A model generated the notes under the pieces. The model had not been told where the DNA came from and searched no databases. It was given only the letters and a program-made list of their open reading frames with translations. The translations under genes were made by a program, and so were the position numbers. From JABFSM01 sp963762545 (GTDB lineage Bacteria; Gemmatimonadota; Gemmatimonadetes; Gemmatimonadales; GWC2-71-9), in the NCBI GenBank assembly GCA_963762545.1, contig CAVXLC010000004.1, positions 24,544 through 88,543 of the forward strand: 64,000 nt of DNA, in the 5' to 3' direction. The stretch's first letter is position 1; each line of letters starts with the position of its first letter. Positions 8,448 to 16,351 of the stretch are shown piece by piece.

Positions 8448-10532
8448 ATGCAGCGTCGTTCAGGCCGTGTGTGGGTCGCCGTGGCCCCGGTGTTTGCCGC
8501 AATGATCCTTGCGAGTTGCGCCAAGGACCTGAGCACCGGACCTCGCCTCGCCACTCTGATCGAGGTTTCCGGTGATGGTCAGGCCGGCGCCATCGGCTCT
8601 CCTCTTGCCCAGCCCCTGGTCATCAAGGTGCTCGACCAGGCCGGGACCCCGGTTGAGGGGGAGATCGTCGTCTGGCAGGTCACCGCCGGTGGCGGCTCGG
8701 TTTCCCCGAGTCAGACCACCACCGACGCGAACGGTCTCACCTCGACTTCGCTGCGGCTGGGGACCACGATCGGCCCCAACAGGGTCGTGGCGACGCTGGG
8801 CGATCTGGATCCGGTCGTCTTCAACGCGAGCGCGACTGCCGCCCCGCCGACCAAGCTCACGCAAGTCGGCGGCGACGGGCAGAGCGCGGTCGTCGGGACC
8901 CAGCTCCCCCTGGATCTGTCGGTTCAGGTTACCGACGCGGTCGGCAATCCGAAGTCCGGCGTCCTGGTCACGTTCGCGATAACCTCCGGCGGCGGTACCG
9001 TCAGCGCCACCAGCGCGATATCCGATGCGACCGGCACGGCAAGCATCCACTGGACGCTTGGCACGACCGCCGGGACGCAGACGGCCGCCGCCCTGGTCAG
9101 CGGCCTCACCCCGGTGACGTTCACGGCGACTGGCAGGGCCAGCCTTCCCGACGCGCTCACCATTCTGACCGGCAATAACCAGACTGGTACGCCCGGCTCC
9201 GCGCTGCCCGACTCGCTGCGGGTCCGGCTGTCAGACCGATTCGGCAATCCCATCAGCGGCGTCGCCATTACCTTCGCGCCGAGCCCCAGCAGCGGCACGG
9301 TGAGTCCGACGGTGACCACGACGGATGTGAACGGGCGCGCAGCGACCCGCTGGACGCTTGGCAGCACCGGCGGGCCCAAGCAGGTGTCGGTCTCGGGAGG
9401 CGGGTTCACCCAGACGTTCAGTGGCGGCGGCAACGTGCTCTACCTGGTGCTGAGTTCGGGCGGGCGGCACAGCTGCGGCTTGGCGCAAGGCGGGGTCGAG
9501 TACTGCTGGGGTTACAACGGCGACGGACAGCTCGGCATCGGCGTCGCACCGGCGGGCAGCGGCCCGGTGTTTGCGCTTCCGCAACCGTCGGGAACCGCGG
9601 GGAACCTGACCTTCGGCCAGATCAGCAGCGGGCGATTCCACAACTGTTCGCTCACACTGGCAGGCGTCGGCTATTGCTGGGGCATCAACGTAGACGGGCG
9701 GCTTGGCACCGGCGGAGCCACCACTGCTATCACGCCGGCGCCGATCGTCTCCACCCGGCCCTACGCCTCGATCAGCGCCGGGCAGGTGCACAGCTGCAGC
9801 ATCGACCTCGCGGGCCGGGCCTTCTGTTGGGGCGGCAATGCCGACGGGCAGCTCGGCATCATCGGCGGACCGGTGGTCCCGTCCGACAGCCTCTCCATCA
9901 CGGTACCCACCGCCGTACAGGGCGCCATGCTCTGGAGTGCCATCAGCGCCGGCGGGCTGCACACCTGTGCGATTGACGGGGGCGGCACCGGCTGGTGCTG
10001 GGGTAATAACGCATCGGGCCAGCTGGGCGACGGCACGACCACTGGCGCCCTTGCCCCGCGGCTCGTCGCGAGTGGCGGCGGCCTTATTGCGATCAGCGCG
10101 GGCAATCTCCACACCTGCGCCCTCAACGGCGCTGGTGGGGCGTTCTGCTGGGGCAACAATGCCTCGGGCCAGCTCGGCACCGGCGGATTCGGCGGCAGCA
10201 GCGCCCCGGTCGGCGTGAGCGGTGGCCTCGTCTTCACGGCCATTTCGGCGGGGCAGGCGCACACCTGCGGCCTCACCGGCGGCGGGGCGCTCTACTGCTG
10301 GGGCAGCAACGCCAAGGGCCAGTTGGGCGACGGATCCACCTCGACGCGAACCGTGCCCACCCTGGTTTCCGGCGGGCTCACCTTCCGCTCCGTCAGCGCC
10401 GGCGATCTCCACACCTGCGGCGTGACCACCGCAAACATCGCCTATTGCTGGGGCGACAACGAATTCGGTCAGCTTGGTGACGGCTCGACTACCGGGCGGC
10501 TGGTCCCGGCGCGGGTGGCGTTCCAGCCCTAG
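8448..10532 (+). CDS. RCC1-repeat lipoprotein with N-terminal Ig-like (Big-1) domains
   Basis: This 694-residue protein is probably an exported, lipid-anchored surface or envelope protein. A lipoprotein signal ends in the lipobox LASC (Cys24). Three bacterial Ig-like repeats of about 95 residues follow, each ending in a short Thr/Gly-rich strand. From about residue 338 to the end there are seven RCC1-type repeats of about 50 residues, enough for a complete seven-bladed propeller. Each blade has an H-x-C motif and a CWG-x-N-x-x-G-x-LG motif. The paired cysteines suggest disulfides, compatible with an extracytoplasmic location. The ATG at 8448 was chosen over an upstream in-frame start because GGAGG lies 6 bases before it and the signal peptide starts there. 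The ligand is unknown. Confidence 0.88.
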   Translation: MQRRSGRVWVAVAPVFAAMILASCAKDLSTGPRLATLIEVSGDGQAGAIGSPLAQPLVIKVLDQAGTPVEGEIVVWQVTAGGGSVSPSQTTTDANGLTSTSLRLGTTIGPNRVVATLGDLDPVVFNASATAAPPTKLTQVGGDGQSAVVGTQLPLDLSVQVTDAVGNPKSGVLVTFAITSGGGTVSATSAISDATGTASIHWTLGTTAGTQTAAALVSGLTPVTFTATGRASLPDALTILTGNNQTGTPGSALPDSLRVRLSDRFGNPISGVAITFAPSPSSGTVSPTVTTTDVNGRAATRWTLGSTGGPKQVSVSGGGFTQTFSGGGNVLYLVLSSGGRHSCGLAQGGVEYCWGYNGDGQLGIGVAPAGSGPVFALPQPSGTAGNLTFGQISSGRFHNCSLTLAGVGYCWGINVDGRLGTGGATTAITPAPIVSTRPYASISAGQVHSCSIDLAGRAFCWGGNADGQLGIIGGPVVPSDSLSITVPTAVQGAMLWSAISAGGLHTCAIDGGGTGWCWGNNASGQLGDGTTTGALAPRLVASGGGLIAISAGNLHTCALNGAGGAFCWGNNASGQLGTGGFGGSSAPVGVSGGLVFTAISAGQAHTCGLTGGGALYCWGSNAKGQLGDGSTSTRTVPTLVSGGLTFRSVSAGDLHTCGVTTANIAYCWGDNEFGQLGDGSTTGRLVPARVAFQP

Positions 10533-10552
10533 GAGAACCCAGGGGCTTTGAG

Positions 10553-10602
10553 GCGAAGAGGCTGGGAGGACCTGGGGTCCTCCTGGCCTCTTCGCGTTCT
10601 CG
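10553..10602 (+). terminator. Strong stem-loop after the RCC1 lipoprotein gene
   Basis: GCGAAGAGGC (10553-10562) pairs perfectly with GCCTCTTCGC (10586-10595), and inner GAGGACC/GGTCCTC arms extend the stem. The trailing sequence GTTCTCG is only weakly U-rich. It lies 20 bases after the stop codon and probably ends that transcript. Confidence 0.65.
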
Positions 10603-10674
10603 CCCGGCGGCCTCCTGTGCAACTCCTCCCCCCCCACGCATCTCCCGGCCGAACCCCAAGTCCGGGAGGACCCG

Positions 10675-12846
10675 ATGTCCCGAGCACCGTTGGCCCTGCT
10701 CCTGCTCGCCGTTCCCGTTGCTCCGATTACCGCCCAGGGATGGATCGAGGTGGGGCGGCCCGTCATTTCCCGCGGGCCGTCGGCGCTGGCCCGGGTCGGC
10801 TCCAGCGTGCACGTCGTCGTGGACGGCAGAGTCGCCCGGTTCGAGGTGCAGGAGCGATTCCGGAATGCGGGGGCGGTGATCGCGGAGGGCACCTATCACT
10901 ATCCGCTCCCCGGCGAGGCCGTCTTCAGCGACTTCTCGCTCTTCCAGGGCGAGCAGGAGCTCAAGGGCGAGATGATGGCCGCCGATCAGGCCCGCACCAT
11001 CTATGAAGGCATCGTCCGCCGGCTCAAGGACCCCGCGCTGCTCACGCTGGTGGGGCATGGGCTGATCCGGGCCCAGGTCTTTCCGGTGCAGCCCGGCGAG
11101 ACCCGTACCGTCACCCTCCGCTACACCCAGCTGCTGGGCCGGGAGGCCGACGCGCTCCGGATTCGCTACGCCGCGGGCGATCGGGGCGAGGCCCCGGTCA
11201 CCCTGTCCCTCGATGTCCGCAAGGAAGCCGAATTCTCCACGCCCTATTCCCCGACCAACCCGATCACCGAGCAACGGCACGACGGAACGCTGCACATCAC
11301 CGTCACGCCGCCGGTCATGGGGGACGTGGATCTTGTGCTGCCTTTCCGCCACGGGCTGGTGGGCGGCACCGTCCTGACCCACAGCGACCCGGGGGAGGAC
11401 GGCTACGCCCTGCTGTTTCTCTCGCCGCCCGCATCCTCGGAGACCGCCGAGGTGAGCCGGGATCTCACGCTGGTGGTGGACGTGTCCGGATCGATGAGCG
11501 GCGACAAGATCGACCAGGCCAAGAGCGCGCTCATCGCCGCGCTGGGAAACCTCCGGTCCGGCGACCGTTTTCGGCTGATCGCGTTCAGCAACGGCGTGCG
11601 GAGCTTTCGCGAGGGATTCACCGCGGCCACTCCGGAGGCGCTGGCCGACGCGCGGGTCTTCGTGAACGGGCTGGCCGCCAATGGCGGCACCAATCTGGCC
11701 GGCGCGGTGGAGGCGGCACTCGGCGGCGCCTCCGACGGCGAGCGGATGCAGCTCGTCATGCTGCTCACCGACGGCCTGCCCTCGATCGGCGAGCAGGCGC
11801 CCGACCGCATCGCGGCGGAGGCGGCGGGCCGGATCGGCCGGAGCCGCATCTTCACGGTCGGCGTGGGCCACGATGTGAACACCTATCTGCTGGACCGCCT
11901 GGCGGTGGAGGGCCGGGGCAGCGCCACGTACGTGGCGCCGGGAGCCGACGTCAGCGACGCGGTGGGCGGTGTACTGGCCAAGCTGTCGCGTCCCGCGCTG
12001 ATGGATTTGCGCATTGCGGATGCGCCGGTCAGGCTCACCGAGCTGGCGCCGGCCGGGTTGCCCGACCTGTTCTACGGCGAGGAACTCGTGGTGCTGGCCC
12101 GCTACCGCGGCCAGGGCACGGGTCCGGTCGTGATCGAGGGCACCCGGAACGGCCGGCGGGAGCGCTTTACGATCGCGGCGGAGTTTTCCGCGCGCGCGTC
12201 AGGAAACGAGTATATCCCGCCACTCTGGGCCTCGCGCCGGATCGGGGAGCTGACCCGCCAGATCCGCCTCGAGGGCGCCAGCCCCGAGCTGGTCAAGCAG
12301 GTACGCGACCTCGGGCTCCGCTACGGTATCCTCACGGAATACACCTCGTATCTGGTTCAGGAACCCGGCACCATCGCCTCGAACCCGGTTCCCGCGCCGA
12401 TGGCGGCCGGCGCCTCCGCGGCTCGGGGAATGACCGGCGCGGGCGCCTTCAATTCCGCGAAGGCCAGCGCCAGGATGTCGGGCAGTACTACGCTTCAGGC
12501 AGCGGACCAGGCCGCGGAAGTTCGGCTGGATGAGCTGGTGACGGGAGCCGGGTCGGGCGATCGGAAGGAGCTCAAGCGGGCGGGCGGGCGCCTCTTTGCT
12601 TTGCGGGATGGTACCTGGACCGATCTGGCGCACCGCGATACCCTCAAGGTCACTACCATCGCCCCGTTCAGTCGCGCCTGGTTCGATTTGCTGGAAGCGC
12701 GGCCCCGACTGCGAGCGGCGCTGGCGGTGGGGTCGCCGCTGATGCTCGCGGGCGCTCGCGCCAGCCTCAAGATCGCCGAGGGCGGCACGTCGGAGTGGGC
12801 GCCGGGCGCGCTCACCCGGTTCCTCCAGGAGTTCGAGGGTCGATGA
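10675..12846 (+). CDS. Exported VIT and von Willebrand factor A domain protein
   Basis: This 723-residue protein starts with a signal peptide (about 1-21, ending in Ala-Gln). A VIT (inter-alpha-trypsin inhibitor-like) domain covers about 30-150. A vWA domain follows with a complete MIDAS motif: DVSGSMS at about 269-275, a downstream Thr in GGTNLAG and an Asp in LTDGLPS. The C-terminal 200 residues have no recognised domain. GGGAGG lies 6 bases before the ATG. The stop overlaps the ECF sigma factor start by 4 bases, so the two are translationally coupled. This links a metal-dependent adhesion or protein-binding domain to sigma-factor signalling. Its direct role is not known. Confidence 0.9.
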   Translation: MSRAPLALLLLAVPVAPITAQGWIEVGRPVISRGPSALARVGSSVHVVVDGRVARFEVQERFRNAGAVIAEGTYHYPLPGEAVFSDFSLFQGEQELKGEMMAADQARTIYEGIVRRLKDPALLTLVGHGLIRAQVFPVQPGETRTVTLRYTQLLGREADALRIRYAAGDRGEAPVTLSLDVRKEAEFSTPYSPTNPITEQRHDGTLHITVTPPVMGDVDLVLPFRHGLVGGTVLTHSDPGEDGYALLFLSPPASSETAEVSRDLTLVVDVSGSMSGDKIDQAKSALIAALGNLRSGDRFRLIAFSNGVRSFREGFTAATPEALADARVFVNGLAANGGTNLAGAVEAALGGASDGERMQLVMLLTDGLPSIGEQAPDRIAAEAAGRIGRSRIFTVGVGHDVNTYLLDRLAVEGRGSATYVAPGADVSDAVGGVLAKLSRPALMDLRIADAPVRLTELAPAGLPDLFYGEELVVLARYRGQGTGPVVIEGTRNGRRERFTIAAEFSARASGNEYIPPLWASRRIGELTRQIRLEGASPELVKQVRDLGLRYGILTEYTSYLVQEPGTIASNPVPAPMAAGASAARGMTGAGAFNSAKASARMSGSTTLQAADQAAEVRLDELVTGAGSGDRKELKRAGGRLFALRDGTWTDLAHRDTLKVTTIAPFSRAWFDLLEARPRLRAALAVGSPLMLAGARASLKIAEGGTSEWAPGALTRFLQEFEGR

Positions 12847-13343
12847 CCGGTCCGATCGCGGAGCTCTTCTCGGAGTACCACGAGTCGCTCGTGCGCATGC
12901 TGTACCGGCGCACGGGCGATCGCGATCGGGCGGAGGAGATCGCGCAGGAGGTCTTCGCCCGGGCGGTCGCGGCGCCGCCCCGCAACCCGCGGCCGTGGCT
13001 GTTCGCCGTGGCGCTGAACCTGGTGCGGGAGGAAGGCCGCCGCGCGGTGCGCCGGGACCGCCGTCTGGTGCTCTACAAGGCCGAGCAGCCCGAGGCCTTC
13101 GAGGGCCCCGACGAGACCATGGATCGCGGCGAGCGGATCGCGCGGGTGCGGTCGGCCCTCGACACGCTGACGGAGCGGGACCGCGAGGCCCTGCTCCTCA
13201 AGGCGGAAGGGTTCAATTACGAAGACATTGCGGCGACGCTCGGCTTGGCGCGCGGGGCGGTCGGCACGACGCTCTCGCGCGCGCGACGGCGGCTCGTCGA
13301 GGCCTACCGGGCCGGGGAGGGACAGCATGACGTCGCATCTTGA
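12843..13343 (+). CDS. ECF-type RNA polymerase sigma factor
   Basis: This 166-residue protein has sigma region 2 at about residues 5-75 (FSEYHESLVRMLYRRTGD and the EEIAQEVF segment) and region 4 at about 105-155 (LTERDREALLL and the helix-turn-helix NYEDIAATLGLARGAVGTTL). There is no region 3, which defines the ECF class. The ATG at 12843 overlaps the stop of the vWA gene (ATGA). The anti-sigma gene starts 17 bases before its stop. It probably controls an envelope regulon together with that anti-sigma factor; the RCC1 lipoprotein upstream is a possible target. Confidence 0.93.
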   Translation: MTGPIAELFSEYHESLVRMLYRRTGDRDRAEEIAQEVFARAVAAPPRNPRPWLFAVALNLVREEGRRAVRRDRRLVLYKAEQPEAFEGPDETMDRGERIARVRSALDTLTERDREALLLKAEGFNYEDIAATLGLARGAVGTTLSRARRRLVEAYRAGEGQHDVAS

Positions 13344-14244
13344 GGAGGGTGTCTTCCAGGAGCTGCTCGACGGGGAGATCCCGTCGTCCGAGCTGCCTCC
13401 GATCCAGGCCCATCTGGCCGGCTGCGCCGAATGCCGCACCCGCCTCGAGGAGGCCCGCGTGATCGGCGCCGAGGCGGACCGGCTGATCGAAGCGATCGAC
13501 CTCCCGCCGGCGTCCCGGCCCGCCGCTACCCGACTCCCCCCGGTTCGACGGAGACGCTGGGTCCGGAACCTGGCGTGGGCCGCCACGGTGATCATCGCGG
13601 CGGGCGTGGGCTACCGTGCCCGGGACATGGGTGAGGCCCACCTCGCGGACCGCCGCATGGCGGCGGAGCCCCCCGCTGCCACTGCGCTCAATGCGCCGGC
13701 CCCCCCCCCGGCCCAGGCGAAGACTGCTCCGGTTCGCGAGCAGCCCCAGCCGGCGCCGCGGGCGCAGTCGCGCCGGAGCGAGCCCGCGGCGAGCGACCAG
13801 GCGGCGGCGGCCCGGATCGGAGACCTGGCCGCAGGGGCGGCGGCGGGCGCGCCCGAAGAGCGAGCGAAGTCCGAGGAGAAGGTCGCCGCGCCGCCGGCGG
13901 CCTCACCGCCCAGGGAGGCCGCGGCGCCGGCTCCCTCGCCCTTGTCCGCGGGGAACCTGACGAGGCGTCTGGACGAGCTGTCGACCGGCGTTGCGGCCAG
14001 GACCTCGATCTCGTTCGAAGAGGCCGAGACCCGTCTCAACGGATCGCTCCGACTGATCGACGGTCTGATCCCGCGGCGATTCGAGGTCTCGGGTGACGAC
14101 GTGCGGGTGGTCTACCGTCTCGGAACGGACGAGCTGGTACTGGTGGAACGGCTGGACAAGGGAGCGGTCACCTACCGCCTGGTGGCGCCCGCGAACTTCC
14201 CGGCGGACTCGCTGGAGCGGCTGCGCGCACGAGTGCACGACTAG
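13327..14244 (+). CDS. Zinc-finger transmembrane anti-sigma factor
   Basis: This 305-residue protein has an N-terminal zinc-binding anti-sigma motif, His29-x3-Cys33-x2-Cys36. A single transmembrane segment at about 79-97 follows a basic stretch. Beyond it lies a long low-complexity Ala/Pro/Glu-rich linker (about 110-215) and a C-terminal globular region of about 90 residues that is probably periplasmic. This layout fits a membrane-anchored anti-sigma factor that holds the ECF sigma factor encoded immediately upstream. The ATG at 13327 was chosen because the preceding in-frame stretch is arginine-rich and lies inside the sigma gene. GGGAGGGAC-like purines precede it. The C-terminal domain is unrecognised. 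Confidence 0.88.
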   Translation: MTSHLEEGVFQELLDGEIPSSELPPIQAHLAGCAECRTRLEEARVIGAEADRLIEAIDLPPASRPAATRLPPVRRRRWVRNLAWAATVIIAAGVGYRARDMGEAHLADRRMAAEPPAATALNAPAPPPAQAKTAPVREQPQPAPRAQSRRSEPAASDQAAAARIGDLAAGAAAGAPEERAKSEEKVAAPPAASPPREAAAPAPSPLSAGNLTRRLDELSTGVAARTSISFEEAETRLNGSLRLIDGLIPRRFEVSGDDVRVVYRLGTDELVLVERLDKGAVTYRLVAPANFPADSLERLRARVHD

Positions 14245-14266
14245 AACCCCGCGGGTATCTTCGGGC

Positions 14267-15199
14267 ATGTCCTTTCCGGCGTACGCCCGGAGCGTGCTCG
14301 GCCTCAATCTGCTGGTGATTCTCTGGGGGGCGTTCGTGCGCGCCTCGGAGAGCGGCGCCGGCTGCGGCCGGCATTGGCCGCTCTGCAACGGCTCCGTCAT
14401 TCCGCAGTCCCCGGCCGCGGCCACTCTCATCGAATACGCCCACCGCACCACCAGCGGACTCGCGCTGATCCTGGTGGTGGCGCTCTGGTGGTGGAGCCGG
14501 AAGGAGTTCGCGCCGCGCTCCCGGGGCCGGCGGGCGGCCACGCTGGCGCTGGTGTTCATCCTCAGCGAGGCCCTGATCGGTGCCGGGCTGGTGCTGCTCG
14601 GCCTGGTGGGTCGGGACGATTCGCTGGCCCGGGCCGCGTACCTCGCCCTGCATCTGCTCAACACCTTCCTGCTCCTCGCCGCGCTGGCGCTGACCGCCCT
14701 CTGGTCAACCAACCACGCACCGTGGCGGAGCCCGGGTCGGGGGGCCGCGCCCTGGCTGCTCCTCCTCGGGCTCATGGCCATCCTGGTGGTCGGGATGACC
14801 GGTGCGATCGCGGCCCTCGGCGACACTTTGTTTCCCTCTGCGTCGCTAGCCGAGGGACTCAGGGCGGACACCACCCCGACCTCGCACCTGCTGGTCCGCC
14901 TCAGGGTCTTCCACCCGGCGCTGGCCCTGCTCTCCGGGGTGTACCTGAGCTCGATGGGGTGGTTTCTGGCGCGGGCGAGGCCGACGTCGATTCAGACTCC
15001 GTGGAGCCGGGTGCTGGGCGTTCTGGTGCTGGTGCAGCTGGGAGTCGGACTCGTCAATCTGCTCATGCTGGCGCCGACCGTGCTGCAGATCGCGCACCTG
15101 CTGGTGGCGGACCTGCTGTGGATTACCCTGGTGGTGTATGCCGCCACGGTGCTGGCCGCGGCTCCGGCCGCCCGGCCGGCAGGCACCTCACCCGCGTAA
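14267..15199 (+). CDS. ctaA: Heme A synthase (COX15/CtaA family)
   Basis: This 310-residue protein has about eight membrane segments and converts heme O to heme A for cytochrome c oxidase. Family histidines are in GCGRHWPLCNG, YAHRTTSG, LALHLLN, RVFHPAL and QIAHLLV, consistent with the two four-helix bundles of the family. The Cys pair near residues 33-40 flanks the first loop. The ATG at 14267 starts at the first helix; it is preceded by TATCTT 5 bases upstream and no ribosome-binding site. Its presence implies an aerobic heme-copper oxidase. It ends 6 bases before the convergent HD-GYP-like gene. Confidence 0.9.
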   Translation: MSFPAYARSVLGLNLLVILWGAFVRASESGAGCGRHWPLCNGSVIPQSPAAATLIEYAHRTTSGLALILVVALWWWSRKEFAPRSRGRRAATLALVFILSEALIGAGLVLLGLVGRDDSLARAAYLALHLLNTFLLLAALALTALWSTNHAPWRSPGRGAAPWLLLLGLMAILVVGMTGAIAALGDTLFPSASLAEGLRADTTPTSHLLVRLRVFHPALALLSGVYLSSMGWFLARARPTSIQTPWSRVLGVLVLVQLGVGLVNLLMLAPTVLQIAHLLVADLLWITLVVYAATVLAAAPAARPAGTSPA

Positions 15200-15205
15200 T
15201 CCGAG

Positions 15206-16351
15206 TCACTGCGCCGTGGCCGGCACGAGCCGGTGCTCCCAGCGGCGCATCATCTGGACGAAGGCCTGCGCCACGCCCGGATCGTACACCGTGCCCGCCC
15301 CGCGCTCGATCTCGCCGAGGGCCACCGCGGTGTTCCGGGCCGGACGATAGCTGCGCTCGGAGCGAAGGGCGTCGTAGCCGCCGCAGATCGAGATGATCCG
15401 GCTGACGTAGTGCAGATCCGGATGGAATCGCCGGGCCGGATAGCCGTGACCGTCCACGTGAAGGTGGTGCTCGTAGGCCACCGTGGCCGCGAGGTCGAGC
15501 CGGGCCGAGCGACCCAGGAGAAGGCGGGCCCCGTCCGCCGGATGGAGCGCCACGCGGGTCCGGTCGGCATCGCTCATCTGCTTGACCTGAAACACCTCCC
15601 GCGGCACCCGCGCCATCCCGACGTCGTGCAGCAAGGCCGCCTTGCCAATGGCGCGGATGTCGCCGCCGGCCAGGCCCAGCCATTCGCAGAAGGTCATGGC
15701 CAGCACCGCGGTGTTGACCGCATGGAGCGCGGCGTGGTCGTCCAGGGACCGGAGCGAGAGCAGGGGCACCAGCAACTCGCCCTCGGAGTGCAGGGAGACG
15801 GTCAGCGCCCGCACCACCGCATCGATGTCGGCCAGCGGGAACGCGCCTCCCAGCGCGACCCGCTCGTAGGCGTCGCGCACCGCACCGAGCTCGTCCTTGA
15901 GCGAGAGCACCACCGCGCCGAAGCCCGGGTGCGCCGCAGGGCGTACGTCGCTGCCGGCGGCGAGGATCACGTCGCCCGCCTCGATCCCCGGCCATCGGGG
16001 GAGCGCCTCGGCGGTCGGCTCGACCGACAGGCGCCGGTGCAGCACCGAGAGAAACTCGTCGAGCGCGGCGGGGGTCATCGCCGCGGTGAACTCGACCCGG
16101 CGAATCCCGGCCGTCCCGAGGCGCCGGCCCCAGATCCACCCCCGGAGCCCATGCACCGGGAGGGCGCCGTAGATCACCGCGTCGTCGAGGAAGGTGAACG
16201 CGGGGCGCCGGTCAACGGCCAGGAGCGCTTCGAGGGCACGGAACAGGCGGCTCGACGCCTCGGACCGCGCCTGGTGTCCGGGGCCGTAGAGGGCGTACGA
16301 GGCCATGGCATGGCCGAACACGTGGACGCACCGTTCGGCGGGGCTCGTCAT
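15206..16351 (-). CDS. HD-GYP-like phosphohydrolase with an N-terminal module shared with the neighbouring HEAT protein
   Basis: This 381-residue cytoplasmic protein has a C-terminal HD domain. An HDVG pair follows a GKAALLHD-type context, then HH-x3-DG-x-GYP, a tyrosine-rich YDALRSERSYR block and the final YDP motif. These match HD-GYP proteins, many of which hydrolyse cyclic di-GMP. Residues 1-160 form a separate module that resembles the N terminus of the HEAT protein encoded just upstream. Both have a YxxGHxxxxxA block followed about 60 residues later by a RLxxxxIxRVxF-like block. The ATG overlaps the HEAT stop by ATGA. Whether it degrades cyclic di-GMP is an inference. Confidence 0.82.
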   Translation of the reverse strand: MTSPAERCVHVFGHAMASYALYGPGHQARSEASSRLFRALEALLAVDRRPAFTFLDDAVIYGALPVHGLRGWIWGRRLGTAGIRRVEFTAAMTPAALDEFLSVLHRRLSVEPTAEALPRWPGIEAGDVILAAGSDVRPAAHPGFGAVVLSLKDELGAVRDAYERVALGGAFPLADIDAVVRALTVSLHSEGELLVPLLSLRSLDDHAALHAVNTAVLAMTFCEWLGLAGGDIRAIGKAALLHDVGMARVPREVFQVKQMSDADRTRVALHPADGARLLLGRSARLDLAATVAYEHHLHVDGHGYPARRFHPDLHYVSRIISICGGYDALRSERSYRPARNTAVALGEIERGAGTVYDPGVAQAFVQMMRRWEHRLVPATAQ

